This document shows positions 34,685 to 47,600 of a DNA stretch of 64,000 nt, one piece after another. The notes below the pieces were generated by a model. The model was not told the origin of the DNA, did not search any database, and saw only the letters and a list, made by a program, of their open reading frames with translations. A program made the translations under genes and the position numbers. How positions within the stretch are numbered: position 1 is the stretch's first letter; each line of letters begins with the position of its first letter. The stretch spans positions 124,001 to 188,000 of the forward strand of contig JAULBX010005553.1 of NCBI GenBank assembly GCA_032358255.1. Direction: 5' to 3'. Source of the DNA: Heterotrichella gracilis. Taxonomy: Eukaryota; Sar; Xanthophyceae; Tribonematales; Xanthonemataceae.

Positions 34685-36503
34685 TCACCCAGTCTGCTTG
34701 CCCTTAAACACCCCACTTGCAAAGCACAGAAGCTGGCTGCTCCAACTCAAGTTGCGCACCCCCTCGCCGCCCCCTTCACCCACCACCCCCGCACCCACCG
34801 CCGCCACATCCCCTGCCTCGCCAGCCACCAGCGCCACACCCACATCCTCCTGCTTCACCTGCTGCACCCCCCCGCTGGCTGTGTGGTGGGTGTGGTGGCG
34901 GCTGAACTGCGGGTGCACCTGCTCCACCCCATCGTCGTCCTCGGAGGTGCTGCCGCCTGATAGCGCCACCTTGGCCATGGCCTGCTGGGAGTCGGCAGAC
35001 ATCTCCTGCAGGGCGCCACATGGCATGTCAGGGTACAGTGCGCCATTTCCTTTGCCATTTCCTCCTCTAACAGCTGGTCAAGAACAAGCTGCGTATTTAT
35101 TTACGTGTTTTCTGAGGGCAAATGTTGGGGTTGGCATTCAGCAAGGAAGGCAACACCACAGGCCTGGCCTTGCACCTTGCGAGAAGGGATGAGCCCGATG
35201 CGCTGAGCATGCGGGCCATTAGCACGGCATTACTATGTTCCATGCATATACGCCTGTACAGTACGTGGCGTGGACTTGGTGAGGCACCTGGCGGGGCGCG
35301 CACCTGTATTTCCCTGGCTCGCGCCCCACGCCGCCGCGTCCTGCCCCACGCTCCTTCCACGCTGCCCCCCTGCACGTGCCCCTGCCCCTGCACTGACGCC
35401 GCCTGCTCTGACCCCACCCCCGCCCCTGCAGTGGTGTCGTCATCCCCAGCGCCTCCCTGTGCGAGGCCTAGGTCTGATACCCCTGCAGTGCCGATGCTGT
35501 TGCCAGCACCCCACTGGTGGCTGCTGTTCTGCCTTGGCTGCTGGTTGGCTGTGCTGCCCAACCGGTCACCGGCTCCATGCGTGCCAGCATTTGGAGCTGC
35601 TGCCGGGCCCGCTCCGCTGCTTGCAGGCTGTCCATGTTGGAGCGCGGGGACTGGCTTGCTGCACGCTTCAAACCCTGCAGCAAGCCAAGCATATATGCTT
35701 GGTAAAGGCCTTGTGAAGGCGTGGTACGGTGCACTCGCAGGTTGCGCGGGGGTTGTACTTACCGTTGGAGAGCGACCTGGTACTGACCATGGCGGCATTG
35801 GTGGGTGCCGCTGCGCTGGTTGGCTCGGCGCGCGCTGTCATCCTTGAAGTGGGCAGCGGCCTGTGTCCAAAAACACCCATGAGAAAATAGCCAACGCAAC
35901 GAACCCATAGCAACATGGGTGCACTCTGATGAGCTGCACTTCCATACTGGGCAAGCCACTTGTGCAATGGGGTGTCGTGGGTGCGGTGCTGTGCTGCGCA
36001 GCCCACCTGGCTGGCCTGGATGCGGCAGTGTCCCCCAGAAGCACATCGAAGGCAGCCTGGTTCCAGGTCTTGCAGACGGTGGCAGCGTTTCTCACCTGGA
36101 CCAGACATATAAAGGCCTTGAGACCACGCTGTGGCCAAGGAATGGTTGACAAGCATGTGGGCACAAAAATGTCACTTTGCTTGAGGCAACGTCTAAGAGT
36201 GGCATTGCAACACTCGCCCATAAGCTGGAAATCTTCATATATAGGTACTATGCTTGCAATAGACAGTCACCACAGCGCATATGCATATGCACCACTCACC
36301 CACTTCCTGCCTGTTGGCCCCTCCTGGCACAAGGTTTCGAACACCCTGTGCAGCAAGCCATCTGGCAGGTCCTTTTCCCACATGGTTGAAGTGGGGTAAC
36401 TTGGTACTGCACAGTGGTTGCTTGTCACTTCAGACGCGGCAGGGTTGTGCGAAGGCTGTGGTGCTTCCTGCTCCTGGTTCTGCCTCTGCCTCTTCCGAGT
36501 CAT
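34685..36503 (-). CDS. F-box domain protein
   Basis: Five exons on the minus strand join in phase: 36503-36300, 36095-36007, 35860-35763, 35674-35304, 35005-34685, giving 360 aa. After a basic start (MTRKRQRQNQ) the F-box reads LPDGLLHRVFETL in exon 1 and VRNAATVCKTWNQAAFDVLLG in exon 2, split by the intron at the usual place. F-box proteins bind Skp1 and bring substrates to SCF ubiquitin ligases. The rest is Ala/Gly/Gln-rich and disordered with no repeat or substrate-binding domain that I can name. Exon 4 is open in two frames; I used the one demanded by splice phase, although the other codes a more natural helix (SLQAAERARQQLQML). An unmapped exon between 35304 and 35005 is possible. F-box firm, tail uncertain. 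Confidence 0.6.
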
Positions 36504-37074
36504 GGTTACAGCGTTCAAACCAGGCTTCTAGTACATAAAACAAGCAGCAGGAAGTGTACTTATCAAACCCTCTACAGCATAAGAGATGCACTGACTCCCT
36601 GAGACTCCAAGTATATCGAAAAAGCGTTGGTCACGTTGGTCTCGGCGCTTGTGGGCAAAGGCTGAATAATGGTCACCTGCTTCCGCACCGCTATGTCGTG
36701 CCTGCTAGGACTGCTCACCAAACGCACTGGAAGCGTGTCACAGCTGCTGGTCTGTGATGAGGATAGGCTTCGATAGCAATTGGAGAGCCTTTTACAACCA
36801 GGCGAGGCAAGTTAGCGTCACAAGAATATACGGTAATGGAACGGGGGGAATTTTTGGCCGGTGGTTGTAGGCGGGCGGCGGCACAGGTGGGACCGGCGGC
36901 CGACCCTGCCTCGCCTTTTTTGCGTATGAAGGGCGGCGCATGCATGCGCCTCTCCCTCTTTCGCCACTTGCACTCCCAACGCCGTCAGGGCAGAGCAGCA
37001 GACGGGCGTTGCGTGGCCACCTAGCTACGCAGACATCCTGACGACATAAGTGGGGACGCGAGGACACAGCCACC
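36504..37074. other. Divergent promoter region, F-box gene and eS17
   Basis: A 571-base region between two divergent starts. No gene is seen. The eS17 start has a CACC|ATG context. No clear TATA box is seen for eS17, which is usual for ribosomal protein genes. Confidence 0.5.
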
Positions 37075-38834
37075 ATGGTATGAAGCGCCCACTGGCACGG
37101 CAGACCTGCCCATATACGCATACTTGGGGCCATAACCGCTGCACTGGACGGGGTTCAGCCTGTGTATCAGCTTGAGAACCATTGCACGTATCATGTTGAC
37201 AGACAGTTTCCACAAGGGCTAAGGACAGGCTTGTCTTCAATGCAACATCCGCAGTATAGGGGCTCAGCAAGTTACAGCTTTATCTCTGAGGATCAATGCT
37301 GCACAACACCTAACCTGTCATCAGAATGGTCTACAAACACACCTACGAAATACACACAGCAGCAGCACCCCTCCCTGGGCCACCTTTTCATTTTGGTTGC
37401 AGGTATGCTTATGCATTGGGGTTCTTTGTGCCACAGGGTCGTGTTCGCACCAAGACCGTGAAGAAGGCTTCACGGGTCATCATCGAGAAGTACTACAACC
37501 GTCTCACCCTTGACTTTGACACAAACAAGAGGGTATGTGAAGAGGTGGCCATCATCCAGTCCAAGAGGCTGAGGAACAAGATTGCCGGCTTCACAACAGT
37601 AAGTTTTGGTGCAGTAAGCACTGCCTTCCACATACACACCACTGCTTGCACACATGGCAGCCTGATGTGAGCTTGAAGATATGGCTGATGCCCTGGCTGA
37701 CTCACGGTATTGTGTTGCAGCACTTGATGAAGCGCATCCAGCGGGGGCCAGTGCGCGGCATCTCCCTGAAGCTGCAGGTATGGATGCACTGTACATTAAA
37801 ATTTGGGGGTGAATGGAGGGTCACTTTGCTGCAAAAAATGCTTCCTGCGCAAAGTGGCATCTTCAAGGCACTGGAGACGTGCAGAGGCTGGGGAGGAGGT
37901 TGCAGGCTGGCTGGGTACAGTTGTTTCAGATGAGCTGTCAGCATGCTGCAGCTAGTATGTTGGGCTCAGCCATCACCAGCAAGGGTCCCACACCAGCCCG
38001 TTGAAGATGGCTGAGTCTGTTGGGACGCACAGCGCTGCATGTATTGGCTAGGCAGGAAACCCACTGCAACCTGTTGGGCGCGGCTCTTGAAAGGTGTGCG
38101 TTGGTGCTTGCAGGAGGAGGAGCGCGAGAGGCGCATGGACTTTGTGCCCGACGAGTCTGCCGTCAACACCGACCTGATCGAGGTGCGTTGCATGCCATAG
38201 CATAGATTTGCCATCTGCACCAACATCGCCATTATGGATCCAATAACAGTTGCTCAAGTGCAATTGCGATGGTGTGGGGCGCTCTCACTGCTGGCACTGC
38301 TGGTGGTGTGGGGCACTGTGGGGCGCACTCACCGTTGGCTTGGCGCGCTCACTGTTGGCACTGTTGGCGGCGTGGCTACGTTTCTTGCTGGGAGCGTGCG
38401 CGTTGCGGCTGCAGGCGTATGACAGGAGTCGGTGCTGACGTTGCATGTTTGTCACTCGCAGGTTGACCGTGAGACCATGGATATGCTCAAGACCATGAAC
38501 ATGGCCAGCCTTCCCGGCGTGTCACTGGTGCAGGTATGTCTATATACACAGTCTTTGTACACACTTCTACCTACATGTGTATCCTGCCACGCCCCACACT
38601 GTGGCACACATGCACAGTGGGTGTAACCCAAAGCGGGTGCCATGCATCTCCAGGCCTTGCGCAGTTTGCATTTACAATTGGAACACACAGTTGCTCAGTA
38701 TATATCCCACTCATTCACTCATAATAGCATGTTGTATATGCCTGGGGGTTCAGTGCCCTGACCCCCTGTTGTTGTGTGTTGCGCAGCCCCAGACACAACA
38801 GGTCAGCTTCCAGAAGCCCGCCTACCGCAAGTAG
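37075..38834 (+). CDS. RPS17: 40S ribosomal protein eS17
   Basis: Six exons join in phase: 37075-37077, 37437-37598, 37721-37777, 38114-38182, 38462-38533, 38787-38834, giving 136 aa, the normal length (about 135). The protein is a structural part of the small cytosolic ribosomal subunit. It starts [20 protein letters not shown] after the Met and is alignable to eS17 over its whole length, including the [10 protein letters not shown] and [11 protein letters not shown] segments. The first coding exon is only the ATG, cut directly by a GTATGA donor, so the 359-base first intron separates the start codon from the rest. Such early introns are common in ribosomal protein genes and often aid expression. 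No second copy is seen in the window. Confidence 0.96.
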
Positions 38835-40827
38835 ATGTGCAACACCCTGATGTAGTCAGCGATCCTGTAACACTAGACACCTGCAACACACAGTGCCATG
38901 TGGGTGGGCGACCTCGGGCCGCCACACACCCTGCATTGTGTCCTATACCGCCCCCTGGAAATGTGTGCTAGGCAAGGGCGCTGCGTATCTCGCATGTGGC
39001 AGAGCACCGTCATTTGCACTTTTCTCAGAGCGCACCATCAAATGCTTGCATTCTGCCCAGAAGTTTGGTGAATGCTGCTATGGACAGCACTGGCTGGGCG
39101 CTGCTGTGGGGTGGCTACGCAGGCATGTCAGAAGTCTGTTGTGGGGCAGGGCCAGTGACTGCTGACAGGTGCATGGACACCCATGGCTGCTTCCAAGCTG
39201 CGGGGATAAGACCTTCTAAGAGTGTTCTGCCAGGCATTGGAATGGAATAGGGTGAGAATTCCACCTGCATTGCAACATATGTATGTGGGCCCAAAGCTAG
39301 GGACAGTTTTGGTTGCCAATGCGAGTGAGTTACAGCTTGGTGACCCACGGCGTGCTTCCAACTTGTCAATGGGACCATCTCCATTGGGTGGCATCACTTG
39401 CACAGCCCGTGCACTGCGCCACACGGCGCCACCTGTCTTGGGCCCGCCGCTGCACCGCCAGTCAGACTTGGGTGCCCAGCTGGCGGGCGGACGCAATGCA
39501 GCGGCGCAAGCCGCACAAAAGCTGACGTATACGAAGCCTGCAGCAACCCACTTGCCCCAGAACAAGTATAGCAGTTCTGTGGTATCTGCTGTTCACCATT
39601 GTTCCGTCAGATTAGATGCGCACGGCTGCTGGCATCCGCTGCATGCCACTTGAAGCAACCTATTTTCTTCGAAACCGGTGCAGCTCCAGGCACTCGTAAT
39701 CTTCGAATCTAAAGCGATTGAAATTATTCTATATTCGTGATATCGCTGTGTCTGGTGTGACGAGGAGAGGACTTGGCGGTGGTGTCCAGCAGTGCCAGGT
39801 GTGGGCCGAGGTCACGCACTCGCAATGCTTGTAACGCTCTCGCAGAAAGTTTGAGCCAACTGTAGCCTAGTGTACGACGAAACTTCGATATTTCTGTACC
39901 GGTATGTGGCTGTCTGGGTGATGCGTTTGTGGGTCGTTACGGGGTTGTGAACGTTGTGGGGGTCTTTTGCCTGTTGGCACCCCGCCATTGGCTTGTGCAT
40001 AGCTGGCACCTGGTTCGAGACCTTCGGTGCGTAGGGTGAGGCTACCTCTAAGGAATGCACATGTTTACAGAAACTGGGCATCCAAGATTGCCTGGCTAGG
40101 TTGTGGTTTGTGCGTGAATGGCAGGCGATCTGGTCTCGGGTTGCAATGTTCCCTGGTCGGGCCAGTACACAAGCAAAGGGGCAATAGCACCAGAACACAC
40201 TCCTGCACGCCTTTCACCGCGCAAATACAGCATTGTTTAGGCACATGCACGCCACCCATTGCCACGTAAGTGCACAGATCGTATATACGCATACGTCTCG
40301 GTGTGCATGCGAAACATGCGCCTGCTGAGAGAGGATTGGGCTCGCGAGTCATTGATCCCGTGAAGCCCGCTCAATCACCCTTTGGCTGTGGCAGAACCGT
40401 GTTTTAGTCGCACCTGTGGTACATGCTATGCCTCCGCTCTGTCTCTTCTTCCCCAGCATGTTCTGTGCCTCAGCCCTTATAGACTACCATGGCCACAAGC
40501 ACCCCCATGCCTGAAACAGTGGTGGATTAGATGGTGCCTGCACCCCACCCTGCCCACTAGTATCACGGTATCTGTAGCAACAGTAACCTATTCCAAGCAC
40601 CTCGCCCGTGCCAGCGGTGCGGCATGTACGCACGCCTGGTGCGCAGCCGAACAGGTAGTGCATGGCTGGCCCTGCTGAGGTTTTGGTTTGAGGGTAGTAC
40701 TAAGTACCTGTGCACCTCTTCAGGCGGCAGCAGCCAGGGTTTGCCACTCCTGACCCCCACAGGCCCTTTAAAGTACCACCACCATCACTACCAGGGGCGC
40801 ACCCACCCACCCACAGCCGCCACCACC
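38835..40827. other. Intergenic region
   Basis: Contains the eS17 3' UTR and the promoter of the WSC-GH16 gene. Open frames on both strands at 39130-39650 have no start context, splice sites or family resemblance that I trust. Nothing else is seen. Confidence 0.45.
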
Positions 40828-42829
40828 ATGGCACGCACAGTACCCACCGCAGCAGCAGCCACGCTGCTGTGTGTACTTTGCCTGCTGCACTCAGCAGCAC
40901 CAGTAGCATGCGCCAGCAAGCCTCCCCGCTCCCCTCCCCCTCCCCCTCCTGTACCCCCAGCACCCCGAGCACCAGCAGACTACCTGGCACCTCTGGGCTG
41001 CTTCAGCCTTAAACTGGTGAGTCGCCTTGTGATAGCGACTGGGGAGGAAGTGAACCAACAGGATGCATTATAATACACTATCTGCACACGCGCATGCTGG
41101 GTTGCATGTTGCACCACGCCACAATGGAACCCACAGCCTTTGCCACCAAGCCCGCAGGCACCCACCCAACCCATGTACCACACCCACCCACTGAACCCCC
41201 ACCGCACCCACCCACCCCTGCAGCACCAGGACCACATGAGGCTCATCAGCTCCCGCACACCCCTCACCGGATGCCAGAACGGGTGCCGCAACCTGAAGCA
41301 GCCGCTGGTGGCATACAGCGGGGCCAGATGCTGGTGCGCGGCACAGCTGCCGGGACAGGCGGCGCGGCGGCCGCAGTCGGAGTGCGAAGGGGGCAAGAAC
41401 CCCGGCAGCTTTGCGCTCTACTACCGCTTCACAAGTGAGTGGTGGTCTTGGTGGTGGCGGCTGCGGTGGTGGTGGTTGCAAGCGGTTACAGTGGTGGTAG
41501 TGGTGGTGGTGGTGGTGAAGTGGTGGATGAATGTGCATTGTATTCCCAGGCATTTATGCATGCCCTGGTGATTTCCCTGACAGCACTGGCCGAGGGGCAA
41601 TGGGCAGCGGATGTGGTGGCAAGGGAACACAGCATTACCCTCCACTCCGCATCTGAATGCCCCCCTGCCAATCCCCTGCAGAGCGTAACTGGGACTGCCA
41701 GCTCAGCGATGTGCCTGTGAAGAGCCTGACAGCAGACTACGGGAGGGAGAACGTGGCCTACCCAGACAGCCACACCATGCGCATCGACATGAAGGGATAT
41801 ACTGGGGCCAGGGTGCGCGCAGCGGGCCCAGCGGTGCAGTACGGGATGGTGCAGATGTCCATCAAGGCGTCAAACACCATCGGACCCGTGGCGGCAGTCT
41901 ATGTGAGTGTGGTGGTGTGGAGCGGGGGCTGGTTGGCTAGGGTTGTCGAGGGTGCTGGGTGCAGGGTGCTGCCCGCATGGGGCATGGGGCATTGGTGGTG
42001 CTCTTTTGCAAGTTGCACAAATTTTCATTGGTGTGCGGAGCATCTGAGAAAAGCCTACCTGCCTGCACATGTCCGCCATCATTGCGCGAACAGCTTTGCC
42101 GAGCATCCACACCACCCGCATCGCTCGCGCATCACCCGTCTCATGCCCCCCCCCTCCACCTCTCCGCAGATGTCCTCCGATTTTGACCAAAATCGCAACC
42201 AGGGCTGCGATGCCAAGGGCTGCTACCAGTCCGGTCCTTGGGACGAGGTGGACATGGAGTTCCTTTCAGGATTCCCAGTGGATGGTCCCACCTTTTGGAC
42301 CAACACCTACCGGGGGGGCTGGCCGCAGCACAGGCTGGCGGATGGGAGCATGGTGCGCGATGCCAACACCATGGCTGGGCGCGTGAACACCAGCGTCATC
42401 ACCCGCGCTGTGAAGGGCTGGTGGGGCGCCAAGGCCACGCGCAAGGAGTACAACACCTGGCAGCAGTTCAACACCTACTCGTTCGACTGGCAGCCGCAGA
42501 GCGTGCGCTGGTACTACCAGGGGGCGCTGGTGGACAGCCGTGGCTACCCAGTGCCAATCCCGCAGGATCCCTCGCTGCTGTTTGCCTCCTTCTGGGCGTC
42601 ACCAAAGGGCGATTTCGGCGGCCTCATGGACCCCAAGCACCCCACCTATTCTGTCTTCCTGGCGGACATCCGGCGCGTGGTGTGCCACCCTGGCAAGGCC
42701 TCGCCATCACCAAAGGTAACCCCGAAGCGCTCGCCGCCACCCAAAAAGTCGCCGGCCAAAAAGCCGCCGCCGCGGAAATCCTCCCCGTCCCCCAAGAAGC
42801 ACACCCCACCTCCCAAGGCCATGGGCTGA
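40828..42829 (+). CDS. Secreted WSC-domain glycoside hydrolase family 16 protein
   Basis: Four exons join in phase: 40828-41016, 41224-41434, 41682-41902, 42170-42829, giving 426 aa. The ATG has a strong ACCACCATGG context. A signal peptide (TLLCVLCLLHSAAPVACA) is followed by a PPPPPP linker. A WSC-like cysteine domain covers about 55-130 (LGCFSL...GCQNGCRN...CWC...CEGG), a carbohydrate-binding fold. The GH16 catalytic core follows with the ExDxE signature in WDEVDMEF (Glu233 nucleophile, Asp235, Glu237 acid/base). The C terminus (about 380-426) is Lys/Ser/Pro-rich, like cell-wall anchoring hydroxyproline-rich tails. GH16 enzymes cut or rejoin beta-1,3/1,4-glucans or xyloglucan. The substrate cannot be told from sequence, but cell wall remodelling is likely. 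Intron 2 has a GGT-repeat stretch. Confidence 0.88.
41491..41517 (+). repeat. GGT triplet microsatellite in intron
   Basis: A GTGGTGGTAGTGGTGGTGG run in intron 2 of the WSC-GH16 gene, close to the donor. Simple-sequence repeat. Confidence 0.9.
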
Positions 42830-44611
42830 GCGGAGCAAAAGGTCCTGGGGTTAAGGGGATGCCCTGAACCCTTGGCGAGGGTTTCAAACCCTGATGTAGC
42901 TGTAGATCCGACCCGATCGATTGCAATGGGCAAAGTCACAGTGCACAGGCTGTGGCTTGCTCCCTGGGGAGATCCCTCTGCGATTGGATCGTGGTCCAGC
43001 AGATGGTGTGTGTGTGAGCCTTGGGCCATTGAGCAGTGCGATTTGTGCTAATATTCCGTGAGAACTGTGCCTTGTCACAACATGACAGGCTGCACATTGG
43101 TCTCAACTTTTTGAGTGTGCGTGTTATGAGATCTAGGGTGTTTACAGAGGCAAGACATGGCAAGCAGACATGGCGTGCTGCAGGACGGATTCCGTCGCGT
43201 TTGTTGCCCAGTTTGTTGGGTTCCCTATGCTCAATTGATCAATTGTTTAAACACCATACATTTTCCACCGTCAAATCAAACATCCGCTATGAACACTCAA
43301 TCACATCACATGAGATTCTCGTATTGTTATGCAATATGCACATGAGTGTGCGCTTTTTCCCCATGAACGAATCACGTTTTAGAATGGTACAATATGTGTA
43401 CAGTTTTGCATGGTACTTTTACATGAAATCGGGTTGAAATTTCCCTTCCATCCCCCCATTCATCCGCTGTCATGACAACACTTTTATCACCATTCATATG
43501 CTGCCATACCTTTACTGCATGCATTCATGGATTTGCTGCCAGCCCTTTGAGCCATTGAACATTGTCGGGGCATGTGAAAATACTACCTGCGTGTCTGGCA
43601 GGCGGACTGGCAATTATACATTGAGACACCTCGCGATTGTCAAGGTTGATGACAGCTTTATAAACATACTGCCAATGGGCAATTTTCAATCTAGGAGTAA
43701 CACCCTTGGCCTCGTGGCGTTTCGAACTTTCCATGCAATAATTGCAACGTGACGCATCATGGTGAATGCATCGCAGGGACACTGACCATGATGACGGACA
43801 ATATCCCTGGATTCAGTCTGTCACAGCAACACGCCTGCAGGCCAGCATGCATGCTTGAAAATTTTGAAGCTCCTGCAGCAGTGCACAACATGTATCGCAT
43901 GTGCTGGCAATATGTACTGCGCCGCGGGGGTGGGAGGCAATGATCTATGCAATGGCCAGGCCCTCCATGATGATCCAGCTGCAGCTTAATAAGATAATAT
44001 TTTGCAAATGTCAACACGAAACTCTTCACGCATTCAATTTGATCAGAGGACTAATGATTGATGATTCATGACAACACATGACTCCACATGCAGTCACCTG
44101 CATGCGGTGATAGCGCTACCACCTCAAGATGTGTCACACCAAGTCAGGAGGCTAAGCTACTAGCACAGTGACTGATGGTTTGCGTCAGTCACCAACTTCC
44201 AAGGGGGAAATTGGAGCAAAAAAATCCATATTCATAGAAATTTAGTTCGTAAATTGTATTCACCGCTCAGCTGTAGCCTACATTGTACACCATCAGCAAA
44301 ACTGGGAATCCCGATGCAGCAGGCGCCGCATGTGCCCGCGACATTAACCCATTTTTGGCTGTTCAAGCCAAACCAATGACGCATCTATACTGCTTGCCTG
44401 CGGGCGGCAGTGCACAATGCTTTGAAGTTGGCGCTGTACCATGTGGTGCCAACTGTGCAGCGAGCAAGCCATCAAATGTATGGCCTAATTCCGGATATAG
44501 GTGTGATTTCTGATGCTGACAGATTGTCCCCTAAATGCCCATGCAGGTTTCTGTAGAAAGGTTCGCACCACCTTCTCAGAATGACAAGCAGCCCCCCCCC
44601 AAAAAATCATT
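42830..44611. other. Intergenic region between convergent genes
   Basis: No gene is seen. Only the 3' UTRs of the WSC-GH16 and NFKBIL1-like genes are expected. Sequence is AT-richer than the genes; open frames are short. Confidence 0.5.
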
Positions 44612-47600
44612 CTAGGTGCTCTTTTGCTCTGCGTCGGCACTTTCCTTCATGAGGCCAGTCAGCAGCTGCGACACAGCCTTGACGCGGCCCAATATGGCCC
44701 CTCGCTCGCGCGGGTCCAGCCGGGACCCAAATTTCCCCTCAAACTTGTCTGGGTGCCAGCGTACCAGCTCCACCCTGAGTCGCTTCTTTTTCTCCCCTGG
44801 TCCAGAAACCCCATGGAGAGCAATGGATTTGATGTCGTCTGCTGACGCATCCATGCCTCCCATCCATGGGATGTCGGCGGCTGTGATGGGGGTAGCGCTG
44901 GGGGTGTGCAGGAATGTGTGCCATTTGGCTTCGTACTGGGCGCGTCGGGCCCCCACGTCACCCTGCACAAATAGATGGGCACTTTTACACAGAAAGCCAC
45001 TTCATGATATTTATTCAACATTGTCAATGCCGAGTGTGACAGACGAGAAAGGTGAACTCTGCACATCTACGACAATTACACACGGCGTTGCTGCGGTAGC
45101 TGGCCAGGGCAACACAATCATGATGATGCCACACCTCATAAAGTGCATAGCACTAATGCGCTGCTGTCCCAGATATGCATGTATACATCTTGCCTAATGC
45201 CGAGCAGCTCTCGTAATACCATAATGACGCAATGGCCATACATTTGTACTTTTGATGACATTGCAAGCAGTTGCTATTGCTTGGGCAGGCACTTTTATTG
45301 GGCGGCCCATGACTGCAACCCCAAGCCGCATGATGCACCTGGCACCACCACCCGCCACAGCCAGCGCCCCAATGCCCACCCCTTGGCCAACACTCCCAGC
45401 AATGCAAACTCAACACGCTGCACAGTGCCCCCCCCGACATGCACCCATGCACCAAGACTTCAATATTTATATGCCCAACAGAACCTGTCCAGGCCACTCC
45501 GCCCCACCTGCAGCACAGCCTGGCGCCACAGCCTGTCCCGCTCCTGCTCCTCACGCAGGATGCGCTCAGAGGCGGCAGCTGCGGCTGCTGCGGCGTGCGC
45601 GGCGGCCTCCCTGTGGCGCCGCACCTGGCAGCAGGGCGGGGAATACTGCTGAGTCAAATAATGCGTGCAGCACAATAATGGCGGTAGCTGCATTGGCTTA
45701 CTTTGTTCACATTGCCTGGCCTGTGGCTGATAGCTGGTACATGGGTAAATCAAGACAATTAAAATAAGTACCCGAGTTGGCATGGTGGGACAGTCACGGA
45801 GCGCCTGTATCACATATACGCATGTATTTATGTGGATTATAATTGTTCCTTGGCACGGTGTGTAATCCACCATGCCGTTTTGTGTACTTATTTGCGAATT
45901 TCCATGTTTGCCCACCCCACCCACCTCCTGCGCGATGAACTCCGGTGCCTGCGGAGCCTGCCGCCTGCGCGCCGCCATGCCCTCCCATATGCGCCGCGCA
46001 TATGCGTCCTCCCCTTCCTCCTCCCCATGGCCCAGCCCTGGCGCGGCGGGTGCAGACCTGGAACCAGGGGCGCATAACACACGATCAGCGTGGGCGTGTG
46101 ACAACTGATGGGTGTGCATCTGTATCATGTGATGCCACATCAGCACCGGCATGTGACAGCGTGCATGTGTGCATATGTACCATGTGATGCATGTGACAGT
46201 TGTGCGTGTGTGCATGCGCTTGACGCCAATGTCTCGCACACATGACCCGCCACCAGCAGGTGACGCCATATCATCGTGAAGCAGTGACCCATCCCCAGCA
46301 TGATATGCCAGCAAGTGCACCTACTGCCACACTAGCAGGTGGCACCACCCGGCTACCTACAGTAATTGCAGATCTGCCCGTATTGCCGGACTGCATGTGA
46401 CTAATTAATCTATGTCCATTCCAGCACATCCAGGCCCTGGCACCAGCAACACAATGCAGCATTGACCAGAGGAACAACGTCTGGTCAGGGTCGCGGCGCT
46501 TTCCCGCGGCACTCCATGGCACCCAAATCTCCCCCCCAATCACATTGACATATTATCATTCCCCATGCACCAGCACAGGTGATGATGCCCCAGGCCCCAT
46601 CCCACGCCTCACCATCCATAATCCTCATCTTCTTCGTCGTAATATTCCCCGTCGCTCATCTCAGCCCTCAGGCGAGCGCCCCAGCTGTCACCACCCCCAT
46701 CCGACGACCACCCCGCTCCATCGGATGCATACTGGCCCCCTGGCACTGCACTGCCATCCACTCTGCAGGGAGACGCACAATGAAGGTTGATTCATTCCCA
46801 GTTTCAGCACCGCATCCATGCATGGCTTTATAGTGCAAGCTTGACAATATTTTGTACCTGTCGGTGCTCAAATCTGGCACATGCACTGCCAGTCCCGCCA
46901 GCTCGCGCACTGTTTGGCCTCGCGCATTCCTGGCCTCAAGCAGGCGAGCCTCTGGGACCTACGGGAATACAATTGAAAAAATTTGATCAATAGCATCACA
47001 GGATTGATGCAGCTGAAGCATGCAGGGTGTCAAAACCATGCTCTGTAGTTGACAATGTAAGAGAAAAGGTTGTACTTGCCTGTTCCGCCTAGAGCAGTAC
47101 AGAGCAAGAGCCACCACCCGGACTATGGTGTGGCGGTTAGTGGCGTGGAAGACTCGTGCATATCACCCACAGCATATCCCTGGATGGCAAAACCGAAGCA
47201 GCGCCATGTGCCGCCACGGGAGGTGCACCATAGTGGGTTTGCGCAGCTGTTCTCACCTCAAACAGTTTTGCCAGCACTGCCAGGTGTCCCCCCAGCGCCG
47301 CCAGGTGGGCAGGGGTGTTGCCCTCTCGGTTAGCAGCAAGCACCGACGCGCCATGCCTGAAGGCAAACCCTAGCTCAAACCCTATTCAGTCCGCAACGTT
47401 CCAGATTTGACACTGGCAGCGACAGGCGCCGGATGGAACATGACACCCATGCTCGCAAAGTTTATATACCAGTACACAAGTGCCACTTCACAGGCACAAT
47501 TTTAAAAGCAGTCATGTGGTGAAGATCCATGCCCCATACGCACTGCGAGTGCAAGCAACCCCAATGGGAGTAGGACAGTTGCTTACCGTAGGAGGAGCGA

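Noticed and set aside
39128-39653. Overlapping open frames of about 145 codons on both strands
   Set aside because: Neither has splice sites, good start context or family resemblance; mutual antisense openness explains both.
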